From a virus, in IMG/VR virus record IMGVR_UViG_3300048922_000134, positions 1-46,189 of that record: 46,189 nt of DNA; one strand, given 5' to 3'. Below, piece after piece: positions 21,664 to 30,704 of this stretch. A model generated the notes under the pieces. It saw only the letters and a list, made by a program, of their open reading frames with translations. It searched no databases and was not told the origin of the DNA. A program made the translations under genes and the position numbers. Every line of letters starts with the position of its first letter. Positions within the stretch are counted from its first letter, which is position 1.

Positions 21664-22975
21664 AGTTTTGGTTGGCGGCCGTTCATCATCCAAGTCGTGG
21701 GATGCTGCTGGCATTGCGACGTTCATGTCTGATAACTACCGACTTCGATTTTTATGTACCAGACAGATTCAGAACAAAATCGATGAGTCCGTTTATGCGC
21801 TACTGAAAATTCAGATCGAGCGCTTTGGATTACGCCATCGCTTCAGAATTCTTGATAATAAAATAATCAATCGATATACGGGGTCGGAATTTATTTTTTA
21901 TGGGCTGTGGCGACACATTGAAGAAATAAAATCGATTGAAAGCGTTGATGTTCTCTGGAATGAAGAGGCGCACGGCATGACCGCCGGACAATGGGAGATT
22001 CTGGAGCCTACGATAAGGAAAGAAGGATCAGAGTGTTGGTTTATATTTAACCCCCGGCTGGCGACTGATTTTGTCTGGAAAAACTTTGTCGTAAACCCGC
22101 CACCTGATACGTTGATCAGAAAAATAAATTACGACGAAAACCCTTTCCTCAGCGACACAATGATAAAGGTCATCGAGGCTGCAAAGCAGCGAGATCCAGA
22201 GTTATTCGAACACATTTATCTAGGGGTGCCTAATACCGATGATGATGATTCAATAATTAAACGTTCGTGGATTGAAGCGGCTGTTGATGCTCATAAAACG
22301 CTAGGGTTTAAGGCTGAGGGGCGCGGGCGTCTTGGGTTTGATGTTGCTGATAGCGGTAAGGATAAATGCGCTAATGTTTACGCTCGCGGTTCTGTGGCTC
22401 TATGGGGCGATGAATGGAAAGCTGCTGAAGATGAGTTAATGAAAAGCTGTAAGCGGACTTTTAATGCGGCGCTTAAATACGATTCAGAAATCATCTATGA
22501 CTCAATAGGCGTCGGAGCATCCAGCGGTTCAAAATTTAAAGAAATAAATGAGGACCGTCGCCAAAAGGAAAGATTTGCTAAACAAATCGAGTATCACAAA
22601 TTTAATGCTGGTGATGGAATTTTTCAGCCTGACAAAATTTATCAACCCGGTATTCGCAACAAAGATTTTTTCTCAAACCTTAAAGCGCAGTCCTGGTGGC
22701 TGGTAGCAGACCGTTTTCGTAACACGTTTAATGCTGTTAAACGCGGGGAAGTTTATCCGACCGACGATCTGATCAGTATCGACAGTGATTTCCCATTACT
22801 GGAGAAGTTGAAGGATGAGCTATCGGCACCGAAGCGTGATTTTGACAAAAACGGACTTGTGAAAGTGGAAAGTAAGGATGATTTGGCAGATCGAGGCATA
22901 CCGTCACCAAACATTGCAGACGCGTTCATCATGGCTTTCGCTCCGGTAAAAACGAGGCGGAGCGTATTTGGTTAA
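21593..22975 (+). CDS. terL: Terminase large subunit
   Basis: The 460-residue PBSX-type packaging motor has Walker A GGRSSSKS (28-35), Walker B VDVLWNEE (118-125) and a C-terminal RNase H-like nuclease with FDVADSGKD, IYDSIGVGAS and NIADAFIMAF acidic residues. It uses ATP to pump DNA into the prohead and cuts the concatemer. Lower GC than the head genes that follow, it sits at a composition break. It starts inside terS, 71 bp before its stop. Confidence 0.95.
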   Translation: MQILERPSLNPALREFWETQARNKVLVGGRSSSKSWDAAGIATFMSDNYRLRFLCTRQIQNKIDESVYALLKIQIERFGLRHRFRILDNKIINRYTGSEFIFYGLWRHIEEIKSIESVDVLWNEEAHGMTAGQWEILEPTIRKEGSECWFIFNPRLATDFVWKNFVVNPPPDTLIRKINYDENPFLSDTMIKVIEAAKQRDPELFEHIYLGVPNTDDDDSIIKRSWIEAAVDAHKTLGFKAEGRGRLGFDVADSGKDKCANVYARGSVALWGDEWKAAEDELMKSCKRTFNAALKYDSEIIYDSIGVGASSGSKFKEINEDRRQKERFAKQIEYHKFNAGDGIFQPDKIYQPGIRNKDFFSNLKAQSWWLVADRFRNTFNAVKRGEVYPTDDLISIDSDFPLLEKLKDELSAPKRDFDKNGLVKVESKDDLADRGIPSPNIADAFIMAFAPVKTRRSVFG

Positions 22976-23020
22976 ACAGGCCGGGAATATCCGGCTTTTT
23001 ATTTGCAGGAGGCTTATCTG

Positions 23021-24571
23021 GTGGGATGGTTATTTAAACGCAAAAAAGCTGAGGATAAAGCGAATACCGTCCCGCCGCGGGAAAGCTTTTTCAGTACCCA
23101 TCGGGAAAGCAGCGATCCGTCGGCTGTCTCGACCGCACTTTCCAGGGTAACGCAGGCTATCAGGGCATCACTGCCGCGAGCGGTCGCCAGTGACGGGACC
23201 AATGACAGCTATGATGACGGCGGCAACCTGGCATCACCTCATGTCTCCGCAGGCGGCACAGTCAGCGACAGCCTGTTTCTCTGGTACGCCAATAATAATT
23301 TTATCGGCCACACGATGTGCGCCATCATCGCCCAGCACTGGCTGGTATTTAAAGCCTGTGACATGCCGGGGCGCGATGCTATTCGTAACGGATACACCGT
23401 ACAGTCTGAGGACAGCGAAGAACTGCCGCCGGAAGCGGTCAAGATGCTGACCCGTTACGACAAGAAATTTAACGTCAATGAAAAGTTGCGGAACTTCATC
23501 ACCTTTGGTCGCGTATTCGGGATCCGCGTTGCGCTGTTTAAAGTCAAAAGCACCGACTCGAAATACTACGAAAACCCGTTTAACCCGGACGGGGTGACGC
23601 CTGGCAGCTATAAGGGCATAACACAAATCGATCCGATGTGGTGTGTGCCGGAGCTGGACGCTGACAGCGTGAGCAACCCGGCGAGCCTCCACTTCTACGA
23701 GCCGATTTACTGGTTGATTAACGGCAAGCGCTATCACCGTTCACACCTGATTATCTATATTCCGCATCCTGTCGCCTCGATTCTGAAACCGTCTTATCAA
23801 TACGGCGGCGTGTCGGTACCGCAGAAAATTATGGAGCGGGTATACGCGGCAGAACGGACAGCAAACGAGGCCCCGGCGCTGGCGCTGAGCAAGCGCACCA
23901 CGGTGTTAAAAACCGATATGGCCAAATTTATGGCCAACGAGGATAAAGCCACTGAGAACCTGGCGAAATGGGTCCAGTACCGCGATAACTACGGCGTGAA
24001 GCTGGCCGATAAAGAAGAAGATGACATCAGCCAGTTTGATACGGCGCTGGCGGACTTTGACGCTCTGATCATGACGCAATACCAGATTGTTGCTGGCGTT
24101 GCTGAGGTGCCGGTGACGCGCCTGATGGGGACTCAGCCGAAGGGGTTTAACTCCAATGGCGACTATGAAGAGAACACGTATCACGAAACGCTGGAATCTA
24201 TCCAGACCCACGACATGACGCCGATGCTTGAACGCCATCACCTGCTGGTTATGCGGTCCTACGTCGCGCCGAAGCTTGGCATAGAACCGGTAGAAACGTC
24301 AGTGAACTGGAACACGCTGGAAAGCCTGACCCTGAAGGAAAACGCGGAGGTGAACGAAATCAACAGCCGCACCGATCTGAACCTCGTCAACGTAGGCAGC
24401 ATTGACCAGTACGATTCACGCGATCGACTCATCAGGGATAAAGACAGCGGTTACAGCAATCTTGCACCAGCTGAGCCGCCGGACGACAGCGACTTATCCG
24501 GGGAGGGTAACGCCAATGGCGAAACGGGTTCGAAAAATGCCCCGCCGACAGCGCCCGATATCACGCGCTAA
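23021..24571 (+). CDS. Portal protein, DUF1073 family
   Basis: GTG 23021 lies 6-7 nt after AGGAGG and is preferred to earlier codons. The 516-residue protein is a DUF1073-type portal: SHVSAGGTVSDSLFLWYAN-like N-terminal region, central PMWCVPELDADS and SHLIIYIPHPV, then MTQYQIVAGVAEVPVTRLMG and TYHETLESIQTHDMTP. As the dodecameric ring at one vertex it is the entry for DNA and the join to the neck. The tail is acidic and Pro-rich. The next gene overlaps its last 56 bp. Confidence 0.9.
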   Translation: MGWLFKRKKAEDKANTVPPRESFFSTHRESSDPSAVSTALSRVTQAIRASLPRAVASDGTNDSYDDGGNLASPHVSAGGTVSDSLFLWYANNNFIGHTMCAIIAQHWLVFKACDMPGRDAIRNGYTVQSEDSEELPPEAVKMLTRYDKKFNVNEKLRNFITFGRVFGIRVALFKVKSTDSKYYENPFNPDGVTPGSYKGITQIDPMWCVPELDADSVSNPASLHFYEPIYWLINGKRYHRSHLIIYIPHPVASILKPSYQYGGVSVPQKIMERVYAAERTANEAPALALSKRTTVLKTDMAKFMANEDKATENLAKWVQYRDNYGVKLADKEEDDISQFDTALADFDALIMTQYQIVAGVAEVPVTRLMGTQPKGFNSNGDYEENTYHETLESIQTHDMTPMLERHHLLVMRSYVAPKLGIEPVETSVNWNTLESLTLKENAEVNEINSRTDLNLVNVGSIDQYDSRDRLIRDKDSGYSNLAPAEPPDDSDLSGEGNANGETGSKNAPPTAPDITR

Positions 24572-25385
24572 CCTGCTACGCGGCGCGGCGGTATTTGTCC
24601 CGATCAGCGCCGGGCAGGAGTACCAGCACCGCATCACCCGAGAGTTTGACCTGATGCGCGCGGACGTCCTGCAACAAATTACCACCCTTTTTAAAAACAC
24701 CGATTCCCCTGTTATGGATGCAACTATGGACGCCAGCATAGTGAACGCTGCCGCCGGGCTGTTGCGTCGTCTGCGCCGGACGTGGCAGGGGCTTTTTGAT
24801 GAAATGACCGAAGACGCCACGAAATGGATGATTGAGCGGGTGACCGGCAGCGCCGGAACCGCGGTTAAACGGTCCCTGGAGGAAATTGGCGAAGGGGTAT
24901 CCCTGAATCTCAATATGCAGTCGGCGGCGGTGAAGGAGGTTATCAGAGCGGGCAGCTACGAAGCCGCAAACCTGATTAAGCGCGTACCAGGGCGGTATCT
25001 GGACGATATCGGCGATGAGGTCATGCGCTCTATCTCTGCCGGGCGAGGCCTGGCGGACCTGCAACCGGCGCTTGATTCCTATGGCGTGAAGGTCAGGAAC
25101 TGGACGCGGAATGTCGCGCTGGACCAGACCCGCAAGGTTTACAACAGCGTCACCCGGGAAGGCTTCAAAAGCGCGGGGATCCGGCGGTGGGAATGGGTTC
25201 ACAGTGGAGGCAGTAACGACCCTCGCGAGTATCACCTGATGGACGCACCGGCAGGTCTGAACGGTGGCATTTTCAGCTTTGACGATCCCCCGATTATTGA
25301 CAAACGAACCGGCGAGCGGGGTTTCCCCGGCCAGTTGCCTTACTGCCGCTGTACGCTGCGGCCGGTCGTGGATTTTGAGGATTAG
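24516..25385 (+). CDS. SPP1 gp7 / Mu gpF-like head morphogenesis protein
   Basis: ATG 24516 with GGAGGG 9-14 nt upstream gives 289 residues. The N-terminus is basic (KRVRKMPRRQRP). The C-terminal minor-head domain has the family pattern ARNVALDQTRKVYNSV-like, ending LPYCRCTLRPVVDF with the typical CRCT turn and the DPREYHLMDAPAG segment. These minor capsid proteins associate with the portal and may leave with DNA. It ends 2 bp before the next gene. Confidence 0.88.
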   Translation: MAKRVRKMPRRQRPISRANLLRGAAVFVPISAGQEYQHRITREFDLMRADVLQQITTLFKNTDSPVMDATMDASIVNAAAGLLRRLRRTWQGLFDEMTEDATKWMIERVTGSAGTAVKRSLEEIGEGVSLNLNMQSAAVKEVIRAGSYEAANLIKRVPGRYLDDIGDEVMRSISAGRGLADLQPALDSYGVKVRNWTRNVALDQTRKVYNSVTREGFKSAGIRRWEWVHSGGSNDPREYHLMDAPAGLNGGIFSFDDPPIIDKRTGERGFPGQLPYCRCTLRPVVDFED

Positions 25386-25387
25386 CA

Positions 25388-26575
25388 ATGCCAGACACAA
25401 AACGCGTTTACGACGTCAACGGGTGGGCTGAGATACGCGATAACCCGATATTGCGCGCCGGTATTTTTGAGTACCTGGGGCGCAATCTTCCTGGCGCACC
25501 GGACCCCAACAAAGTTTACAGAGTCTGGCGACCGGAAGAAGAACTGGAAGACCCGGAGTGTGCGGCATCCTTCAGGCTGCTGCCCTGGATTGATGATCAT
25601 CCCTCCGGCCTGCTGGGCGAAGAGGAGGACGGCTACACGCCGCCCGAGGATGCAGGAGTACACGGCACGATCGGCGAGCGGGTTTATTACCGCGACGGCG
25701 TGCTGTTGGGGAATATCAAATTATTTTCTACTGCGCTGGCCGGGCTGGTGGCTGCGGGGAAAAAGGAGTTATCGCCGGGGTATCGCGCCCGATACAAATT
25801 TGTACCCGGAATAGCGCCAAGTGGGGTGGCTAAAGGCCAGCCTTACGATGTGATCCAAAGCCGTCTACGGGGTAATCACCTGGCGTCGGTTTTAGAAGGT
25901 CGGCAGGGTCCGTCAGTGGCGGTACTCGACGGCATAACGTTAGATGCAAAGGATATTTATATGGCAGATGAAAACACCGAAAACACACCAGTTGTGGCGA
26001 CTGATGGCGAGACTGCCAGCACCGTATCGCTGGAAGAGGGCATGAAGATTTTTTTAACCATGCTCCCTGTATTGCAAAAACTGATTGCGGCTACCAGTGA
26101 AACACCGGCAGAACCGGCACCAGCGGAAACGCCAGCGACCGCAGATAACGACCAGACACTGGACAATGACGATGAAGAGGATGGCACGCAGGACAGCGAA
26201 GACGGTGACGGTGACGATAAAACCGCCGTTGCGGTCACGCTGGACGCCATGGACAGGCGGATCCGCAGCGTGGAAACCAACAGCGTTAAATGGATGATGC
26301 GAGAACTGAACAACCGTAACGATCTGGTTAATCGCCTGTCACCGCATGTTGGCACGTTCGACGCCAAAGACATGACCACGGCCGAGGTGGCGAGCTACGG
26401 GCTGAAAAAGCTGGGCATCAGTGCGCCAAAAGGGCAGGAAATGACGTATCTCAGCGGGTACCTGTCCGGCGTGGAAAAGGCACCTGCGCGGGCTGTCGTG
26501 CAGTCTGGCGCAACGCTGGACAGCGCTGATGCTGGTGGGGCTATTGGTCGTTACCTCTCAGGGGAGAAGAAATAA
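25388..26575 (+). CDS. DUF2213 protein: prohead protease with scaffold-like tail
   Basis: The 395-residue protein has an N-terminal DUF2213 domain (about 1-195, with SGLLGEEEDGYTPPE, VHGTIGERVYYRDGVLLGN and KKELSPGYRARY). The conserved His of VHGTIG and the KELSPGY Ser are compatible with a serine prohead protease. An Ala/Pro/Glu/Asp-rich stretch (about 230-280) and a helical C-terminus follow, as in protease-scaffold fusions. It probably guides capsid assembly and is then processed. Confidence 0.85.
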   Translation: MPDTKRVYDVNGWAEIRDNPILRAGIFEYLGRNLPGAPDPNKVYRVWRPEEELEDPECAASFRLLPWIDDHPSGLLGEEEDGYTPPEDAGVHGTIGERVYYRDGVLLGNIKLFSTALAGLVAAGKKELSPGYRARYKFVPGIAPSGVAKGQPYDVIQSRLRGNHLASVLEGRQGPSVAVLDGITLDAKDIYMADENTENTPVVATDGETASTVSLEEGMKIFLTMLPVLQKLIAATSETPAEPAPAETPATADNDQTLDNDDEEDGTQDSEDGDGDDKTAVAVTLDAMDRRIRSVETNSVKWMMRELNNRNDLVNRLSPHVGTFDAKDMTTAEVASYGLKKLGISAPKGQEMTYLSGYLSGVEKAPARAVVQSGATLDSADAGGAIGRYLSGEKK

Positions 26576-27072
26576 TGAAGTTTCAGCAGAAAGTAAATTT
26601 TGATTACGGCTTTGGTATTCCTGGCGAGGTGGCCTTTGACGGCCCGATCCGGGCAAAACCGGGCGTACTGAAAAGCGACGACGAGAAAAACAACGTTTTC
26701 GGGCGCGTTTTCACCCTGAACGCCGACGGCAAAACCATTGGCGCGGGTGGTGAGGGCGAGTTCTGGGGCATCCTCGGGGACCCGAAAACCCATACCTATA
26801 CCGGGCGCGTTGGCGATGATGCCTCCAGCCTGTACGTTTCAAACGGCGTTGTTGGATCGTTTTATGATATGGCCCTTATCAACGTGCTGACCAGCGAGGC
26901 GGCGCAGATCGGCGATAACCTCTGGTACGACACCGGCACCGGCGAAATCATCGCGCAGGACAAGACCGTGACCACCCTTGCGGGTCACCTGCAGGTACCA
27001 AACGCCAAAGTTACGCGCCTGCCGCAGGAAAGCGCCACCGGCGGCCTGATTGTTGCGCAGCTTACCAACTAA
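26575..27072 (+). CDS. Capsid structural cement (decoration) protein
   Basis: The 165-residue protein has an all-beta, Gly-rich sequence with FDYGFGIPGEVAFDGPIRAK near the N-terminus and IGDNLWYDTGTGEIIAQDK later. It resembles the structural cement family (often labelled Gp24) found between protease and major capsid genes. It is likely exposed on the capsid surface. It overlaps the DUF2213 stop by 1 base and ends 12 bp before the capsid gene. Confidence 0.75.
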   Translation: MKFQQKVNFDYGFGIPGEVAFDGPIRAKPGVLKSDDEKNNVFGRVFTLNADGKTIGAGGEGEFWGILGDPKTHTYTGRVGDDASSLYVSNGVVGSFYDMALINVLTSEAAQIGDNLWYDTGTGEIIAQDKTVTTLAGHLQVPNAKVTRLPQESATGGLIVAQLTN

Positions 27073-27084
27073 GGAAATCAGAGA

Positions 27085-28218
27085 ATGAATGAATCAAAAG
27101 TGCTTAGCTCGCTGGCGCCGCGTAACGTCCGACCGCTGCAACTGACGCGAGACGATATTGCGGCCAGCGCACATCGCGAACTGAGTTTGCTGGGGATTAA
27201 CATTCCTCAGAATATCATCGGTGACATGGTAGAGGGCATGGGGCTTGACAGTAATGACGTTGGCCTGATGCCGTCGCCGCTGCCGGGTATGCTTCCGGCG
27301 GGGTCGGCAACGCCGATCCAGTTCCTCCAGGCATGGCTCCCCGGGTTTGTGCGCGTCATGACGGCAGCGCGCAAAATTGACGAACTGATCGGTATTGATA
27401 CCGTCGGAGCATGGGAAGATGAAGAAGTTATTCAGGGTGTTATTGAATTTGTTGGCCAGGCGGTACCTTACGGCGACCATACCAATGTTCCGCTCGCGTC
27501 CTGGAATGTGGGCTATGCGCGCCGTACTGTCGTGCGCTTTGAGTCGGGGATCAACGTTGGCCGTCTTGAAGAAGCGCGGTCCGCTCGCGGTAACATTGCA
27601 TCGGCAGCGGAAAAACGCGCTGGCTCGGGCCTGTTCCTCGAAATCCAGCGTAACCGGATCGGCTTTTACGGCTTCAACAACGGGGAAAACAACACCTACG
27701 GATTCCTGAATGAGCCGAGCCTGTTACCGGCGGTGACTGCCGCGGTCGGGGCGAGCAGCTCAACAAAATGGAACAGCAAAACGTTCCTGGAAATCACCGC
27801 GGACATTCGCCAGCTGGCGAACTTGCTGCAGGTACAGAGCATGGACAACTTCGACCCGGGGACCTCATCCTGGACGCTTTCCCTCCCGACCGGTACAAAC
27901 CAGTATCTGACCGTCGTTTCTAACTTTGGCGTGTCTGTCCGCCAGTGGGCGCGTGAGAACTACCCGGGACTGCGCTTTGTGACGGCACCGGAGCAACAGG
28001 CCGCAATCGGGGGTGCCGATGTGATGTATGGCTACCCTGAGACTTTCGACGATGGCTCCAGCGATGGCGGCAAAATCTGGCAACAGCTGGTGCCGAGTAA
28101 ATTCTATGCGCTGGGCGTTGAAAAACGTTCTAAATCCTACGTCGAAGACTATTCCAACGGCACCGCGGGCACGCTACTGAAACGCCCTGTGATGGTCGTG
28201 CGTATGGTTGGCATTTAA
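27085..28218 (+). CDS. Major capsid protein, DUF2184 family
   Basis: The 377-residue protein matches the DUF2184 capsid family: ARKIDELIGIDTVGAWEDEE, AVPYGDHTNVPLASWNVGY and a C-terminal VVRMVGI. An HK97-like fold is expected. It follows the cement gene and is followed by two hairpin terminators, suggesting that its transcript level is set here. Confidence 0.88.
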   Translation: MNESKVLSSLAPRNVRPLQLTRDDIAASAHRELSLLGINIPQNIIGDMVEGMGLDSNDVGLMPSPLPGMLPAGSATPIQFLQAWLPGFVRVMTAARKIDELIGIDTVGAWEDEEVIQGVIEFVGQAVPYGDHTNVPLASWNVGYARRTVVRFESGINVGRLEEARSARGNIASAAEKRAGSGLFLEIQRNRIGFYGFNNGENNTYGFLNEPSLLPAVTAAVGASSSTKWNSKTFLEITADIRQLANLLQVQSMDNFDPGTSSWTLSLPTGTNQYLTVVSNFGVSVRQWARENYPGLRFVTAPEQQAAIGGADVMYGYPETFDDGSSDGGKIWQQLVPSKFYALGVEKRSKSYVEDYSNGTAGTLLKRPVMVVRMVGI

Positions 28219-28237
28219 GCCGGACAAAGCAGGACGC

Positions 28238-28292
28238 AGGGGGCGAAAGCCTCTTTTTTTATGCCCACAGGGAGCCGTCAGGCTCCTTTTTT
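28238..28292 (+). terminator. Tandem terminator-like hairpins behind the capsid gene
   Basis: The first hairpin (stem 28238-28244 with 28249-28255, loop GAAA) is followed by seven T; the second (GGAGCC 28271-28276, loop GTCA, GGCTCC 28281-28286) is followed by six T. Both lie between the capsid gene and 28309. They could reduce downstream transcription so that capsid protein is made in excess. Confidence 0.7.
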
Positions 28293-28308
28293 ACTGCAGG
28301 TGATAATT

Positions 28309-28671
28309 ATGTTTTACGTATTTTCCACAATGTCCACAGACGTTGCCTACGCGGTGTACGGCGAAATGGTCAACGATATGCCGACGATTGAGCGACAGAT
28401 TGTGATTAATGGCGGCGCGAATGTTGCCACAAAAAACCTGATCACGCCTCGCGGAGTGATGACTCCCGTCAGTGATGAAGACATGGAATTGTTGAGTGCT
28501 GATCCGGTATTCCAGATGCATAAGCAAAACGGGTTCATTGCCGTGGAGAAGAAAGCAGCAGACCCGGAGAAAGTGGCGGCGGGAATGGAAGCGCGCGATC
28601 AGTCTGCGCAGCTGGAGGCCGGTGATTTTGAGGAAGGCAAGGAGCCAAAAACGAAGGTTAAGAAAAAGTAA
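28309..28671 (+). CDS. Hypothetical virion-region protein
   Basis: ATG 28309 has GCAGGTGAT upstream and gives 120 residues. The first 85 are a mixed fold with VFSTMSTDVAYAVYGEMVND and NLITPRGVMTPVS; the final third is highly charged, ending in KTKVKKK. It lies between the major capsid and the connector genes, where small head or neck proteins are encoded. I do not recognise a family. Confidence 0.65.
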   Translation: MFYVFSTMSTDVAYAVYGEMVNDMPTIERQIVINGGANVATKNLITPRGVMTPVSDEDMELLSADPVFQMHKQNGFIAVEKKAADPEKVAAGMEARDQSAQLEAGDFEEGKEPKTKVKKK

Positions 28672-28682
28672 GAGGCCAGCCC

Positions 28683-29114
28683 ATGGACTACATCATTGAT
28701 GTTAGCCGATTTCGTAAGCTGTTCCCGGCGATGGCCAGTGAAACCAAATATCCGCCTGAGGTCATCGAGGCGCAGTGGTTCCAGGCACAATGCTTTATCT
28801 CTGAGGGAAAAACGCTTCGCGGCGCCTGTTTCGAAAATGTGCTGTACCTCATGACAGCGCACCTGGTCTGGTCGAACTGGTTAATCAGCCAGGGGCAGAC
28901 AACGGCCAACGTAGTAACGGGGGCGACCATCAGCAAAGTCAGCGTATCCATGCAGCCACCCCCGGCGAAATCGGCCTGGCAGTTCTGGCTGTCAACAACC
29001 CCTTACGGTCTCCAGCTCTGGGCGCTACTGAATATCAAGGCCGCTGGTGGCGCGTATATCGGCGGACTGCCTGAGCGTACCGGATTTCGCAAAGTTGGCG
29101 GGGTATTTTACTGA
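28683..29114 (+). CDS. Head-tail connector, DUF4054 family
   Basis: The 143-residue protein has the DUF4054 pattern: RFRKLFPAMASETKYPPEVI, AHLVWSNWL, VSVSMQPPPAKSAWQFWLST and PYGLQLWALLNIKAAGGAY. These proteins form the adaptor ring under the portal. It overlaps the next gene by 1 base. Assigned by sequence resemblance and gene order. Confidence 0.85.
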   Translation: MDYIIDVSRFRKLFPAMASETKYPPEVIEAQWFQAQCFISEGKTLRGACFENVLYLMTAHLVWSNWLISQGQTTANVVTGATISKVSVSMQPPPAKSAWQFWLSTTPYGLQLWALLNIKAAGGAYIGGLPERTGFRKVGGVFY

Positions 29115-29614
29115 TGGCTGCGGGGCGCTGGAAATCGACCGGCGGCGAGCGGGTGAAGCTGTTGCGCCAGCAAATCGCGCTGGCCCGCAAACTGGAATCG
29201 CGCGTCGGGTGGATGGAGAGTGCCCGCTATGTTGACGGTAAACCTGTTGCCGGGATCGCCGTGGTGCAGGAGTACGGCAGCGAGAAAATGAAAATTCCCT
29301 CACGTTCGTTTATGCGCTCAACGCAAGCGGAGCAAAAGGCGAAATGGGATCGCTACATGTATCGGGGTTTTTCTGCTGTCATGGCAGGTAATCAGGATGT
29401 TAGGACGCTGTTCGAGGCGATCGGTCAGATAGCCGCCGGGGATGTGCGTAAAAAAATCACCCTGATTTACTCTCCGCCACTGGCGACCAGCACGCTCAAA
29501 GCCCGCGCACGTCGCGCCGGGCCGGGGGCGAAAATCATTTCCATCAAACCGCTAAATGACAGCGGCTACATGCTCGCCACGCTGACCAGCCTGGTGGTGG
29601 AGGAAGGCAAATAA
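29114..29614 (+). CDS. Neck / virion morphogenesis protein (HK97 gp10-like)
   Basis: The 166-residue protein has a basic N-terminus, VAVVQEYGSEKMKIPSRSFM-type core (about 48-70) and a C-terminal DSGYMLATLTSLV. That order, with EYG and PxRSFMR, is seen in tail completion proteins of the HK97 gp10 and Mu gpG group. It probably joins the neck to the tail. Neighbours overlap by 1 base on both sides. Confidence 0.75.
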   Translation: MAAGRWKSTGGERVKLLRQQIALARKLESRVGWMESARYVDGKPVAGIAVVQEYGSEKMKIPSRSFMRSTQAEQKAKWDRYMYRGFSAVMAGNQDVRTLFEAIGQIAAGDVRKKITLIYSPPLATSTLKARARRAGPGAKIISIKPLNDSGYMLATLTSLVVEEGK

Positions 29615-30003
29615 TGATACCGGGTATCAACATTTTGAATATTGCGCTGGGCGTGATTGGCTCCCAGCCTGTGGAGTATTGCCGGGACTCAGGAATGAGC
29701 TCCACGCTGGAAAATGGCGTGGTTCGTCGAAAATATGAGGAGGGTGTAACCATCCCGAAATGCAGTGTCCAGGCTGTATCCCGCGACAGTGCAGATCGGC
29801 GCGGCCTCGATGTGAACGCTGATTATGTCGAATGGTTCGTACCGCGAGATATCGTCGGTCTGGGGCGGGATAAGTCCGGCGATGAAATCGAGTGGGACGG
29901 TCGCCGCTGGAAAATCATTGGACGCTATGAGAACTGGGCCGGACAAGACGGCTGGTGCTGCGGGCTCTTCCAGGAGATTAAACCAAATGCCAGTCGATCG
30001 TAA
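29614..30003 (+). CDS. Head-tail joining (collar) protein, hypothetical
   Basis: The 129-residue protein is beta-rich with VRRKYEEGVTIPKCSVQAVS and a GDEIEWDGRRWKIIGRYENW strand pair. It looks like a small head-closure or tail-joining protein. The DGRRWKIIGRY part resembles the stopper fold. Function is assigned from position in the connector cluster. It overlaps the 59-codon gene by 17 bp. Confidence 0.6.
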   Translation: MIPGINILNIALGVIGSQPVEYCRDSGMSSTLENGVVRRKYEEGVTIPKCSVQAVSRDSADRRGLDVNADYVEWFVPRDIVGLGRDKSGDEIEWDGRRWKIIGRYENWAGQDGWCCGLFQEIKPNASRS

Positions 30004-30166
30004 TCGTTACGTTAAATTTATTCTTGCCCCTGATTTGTCGAATACCCGCCAGAGTGTTATCCCTCAGCCCGATAAGAAGGGTTTTTATCTGCTCACAGAG
30101 AAAGGCCAGGCACTGCTAACAGAAAACGGCGTCGGGCTGGAGCCGGAGGGCGACGATGACGGATAA
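29987..30166 (+). CDS. 59-residue hypothetical protein
   Basis: ATG 29987 with GGAG 9 nt upstream opens a 59-codon gene inside the end of the preceding gene. The product, NRYVKFILAPDLSNTRQSVI and later GFYLLTEKGQALLTENG, is small and beta-like. It overlaps the next gene by 11 bp. Such short proteins between connector genes are conserved in this group of phages, but their role is unknown. Confidence 0.6.
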   Translation: MPVDRNRYVKFILAPDLSNTRQSVIPQPDKKGFYLLTEKGQALLTENGVGLEPEGDDDG

Positions 30167-30695
30167 CCAGTTATTTTCGCTGCTACGTACCAGCCTGCTG
30201 GCTGAGTTCACCATGATGCGCGGCATGGTGCCGGAGGTGCGTAAAGCGTACCAGCCAGAGCCGGAGGGTATCCCGCTGGCCCCTGCGCTTTATTTGCACA
30301 AAATCGCCGACGTGCGCGTAGGTTTCCCCGGCTTCCGGGAGGAAATGGACACCATTAATCAGGTTATGCGGCAAATCACCACGCAGGTGATGATCGCCAC
30401 ATTCCAGGTATCCGCGACGGTGCTCACGGATGACGCTGATCCGCAGGCGCTGACCGCGCCGGACTTGCTGAAGCAGGCCGCGATGATCATGCAGTCGCGG
30501 GAGTTCCAGGCAACGGTGATGGCAGAGGGCGCTAACTTTCTGCGTGTCAGTCAGATCCAGAGCGTGGACGTTTCCGGCGACTACGCCGGGCGAGAAATTC
30601 AGCCCTTTTTTGAATTCTCCGTTAACCACAAAGATGAATCAGCAAGAGAAATTCCCTTCGTTACCCGCACCGGTTACAGAATCGTGCGCATTTAA
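30156..30695 (+). CDS. Tail completion or neck protein
   Basis: The 179-residue protein shows QLFSLLRTSLLAEFTMMRGM, ALYLHKIADVRVGFP, and a C-terminal RTGYRIVRI. This is the pattern of neck terminator or tail-completion proteins preceding DUF3383 sheath genes. It ends 9 bp before the sheath. Role inferred from gene order. Confidence 0.65.
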   Translation: MTDNQLFSLLRTSLLAEFTMMRGMVPEVRKAYQPEPEGIPLAPALYLHKIADVRVGFPGFREEMDTINQVMRQITTQVMIATFQVSATVLTDDADPQALTAPDLLKQAAMIMQSREFQATVMAEGANFLRVSQIQSVDVSGDYAGREIQPFFEFSVNHKDESAREIPFVTRTGYRIVRI

Positions 30696-30704
30696 GGAAA
30701 AACT

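Noticed and set aside
24576-25400. 274-codon minus-strand frame across the head morphogenesis gene
   Set aside because: It is a shadow in high-GC DNA opposite a recognised MuF-like gene.
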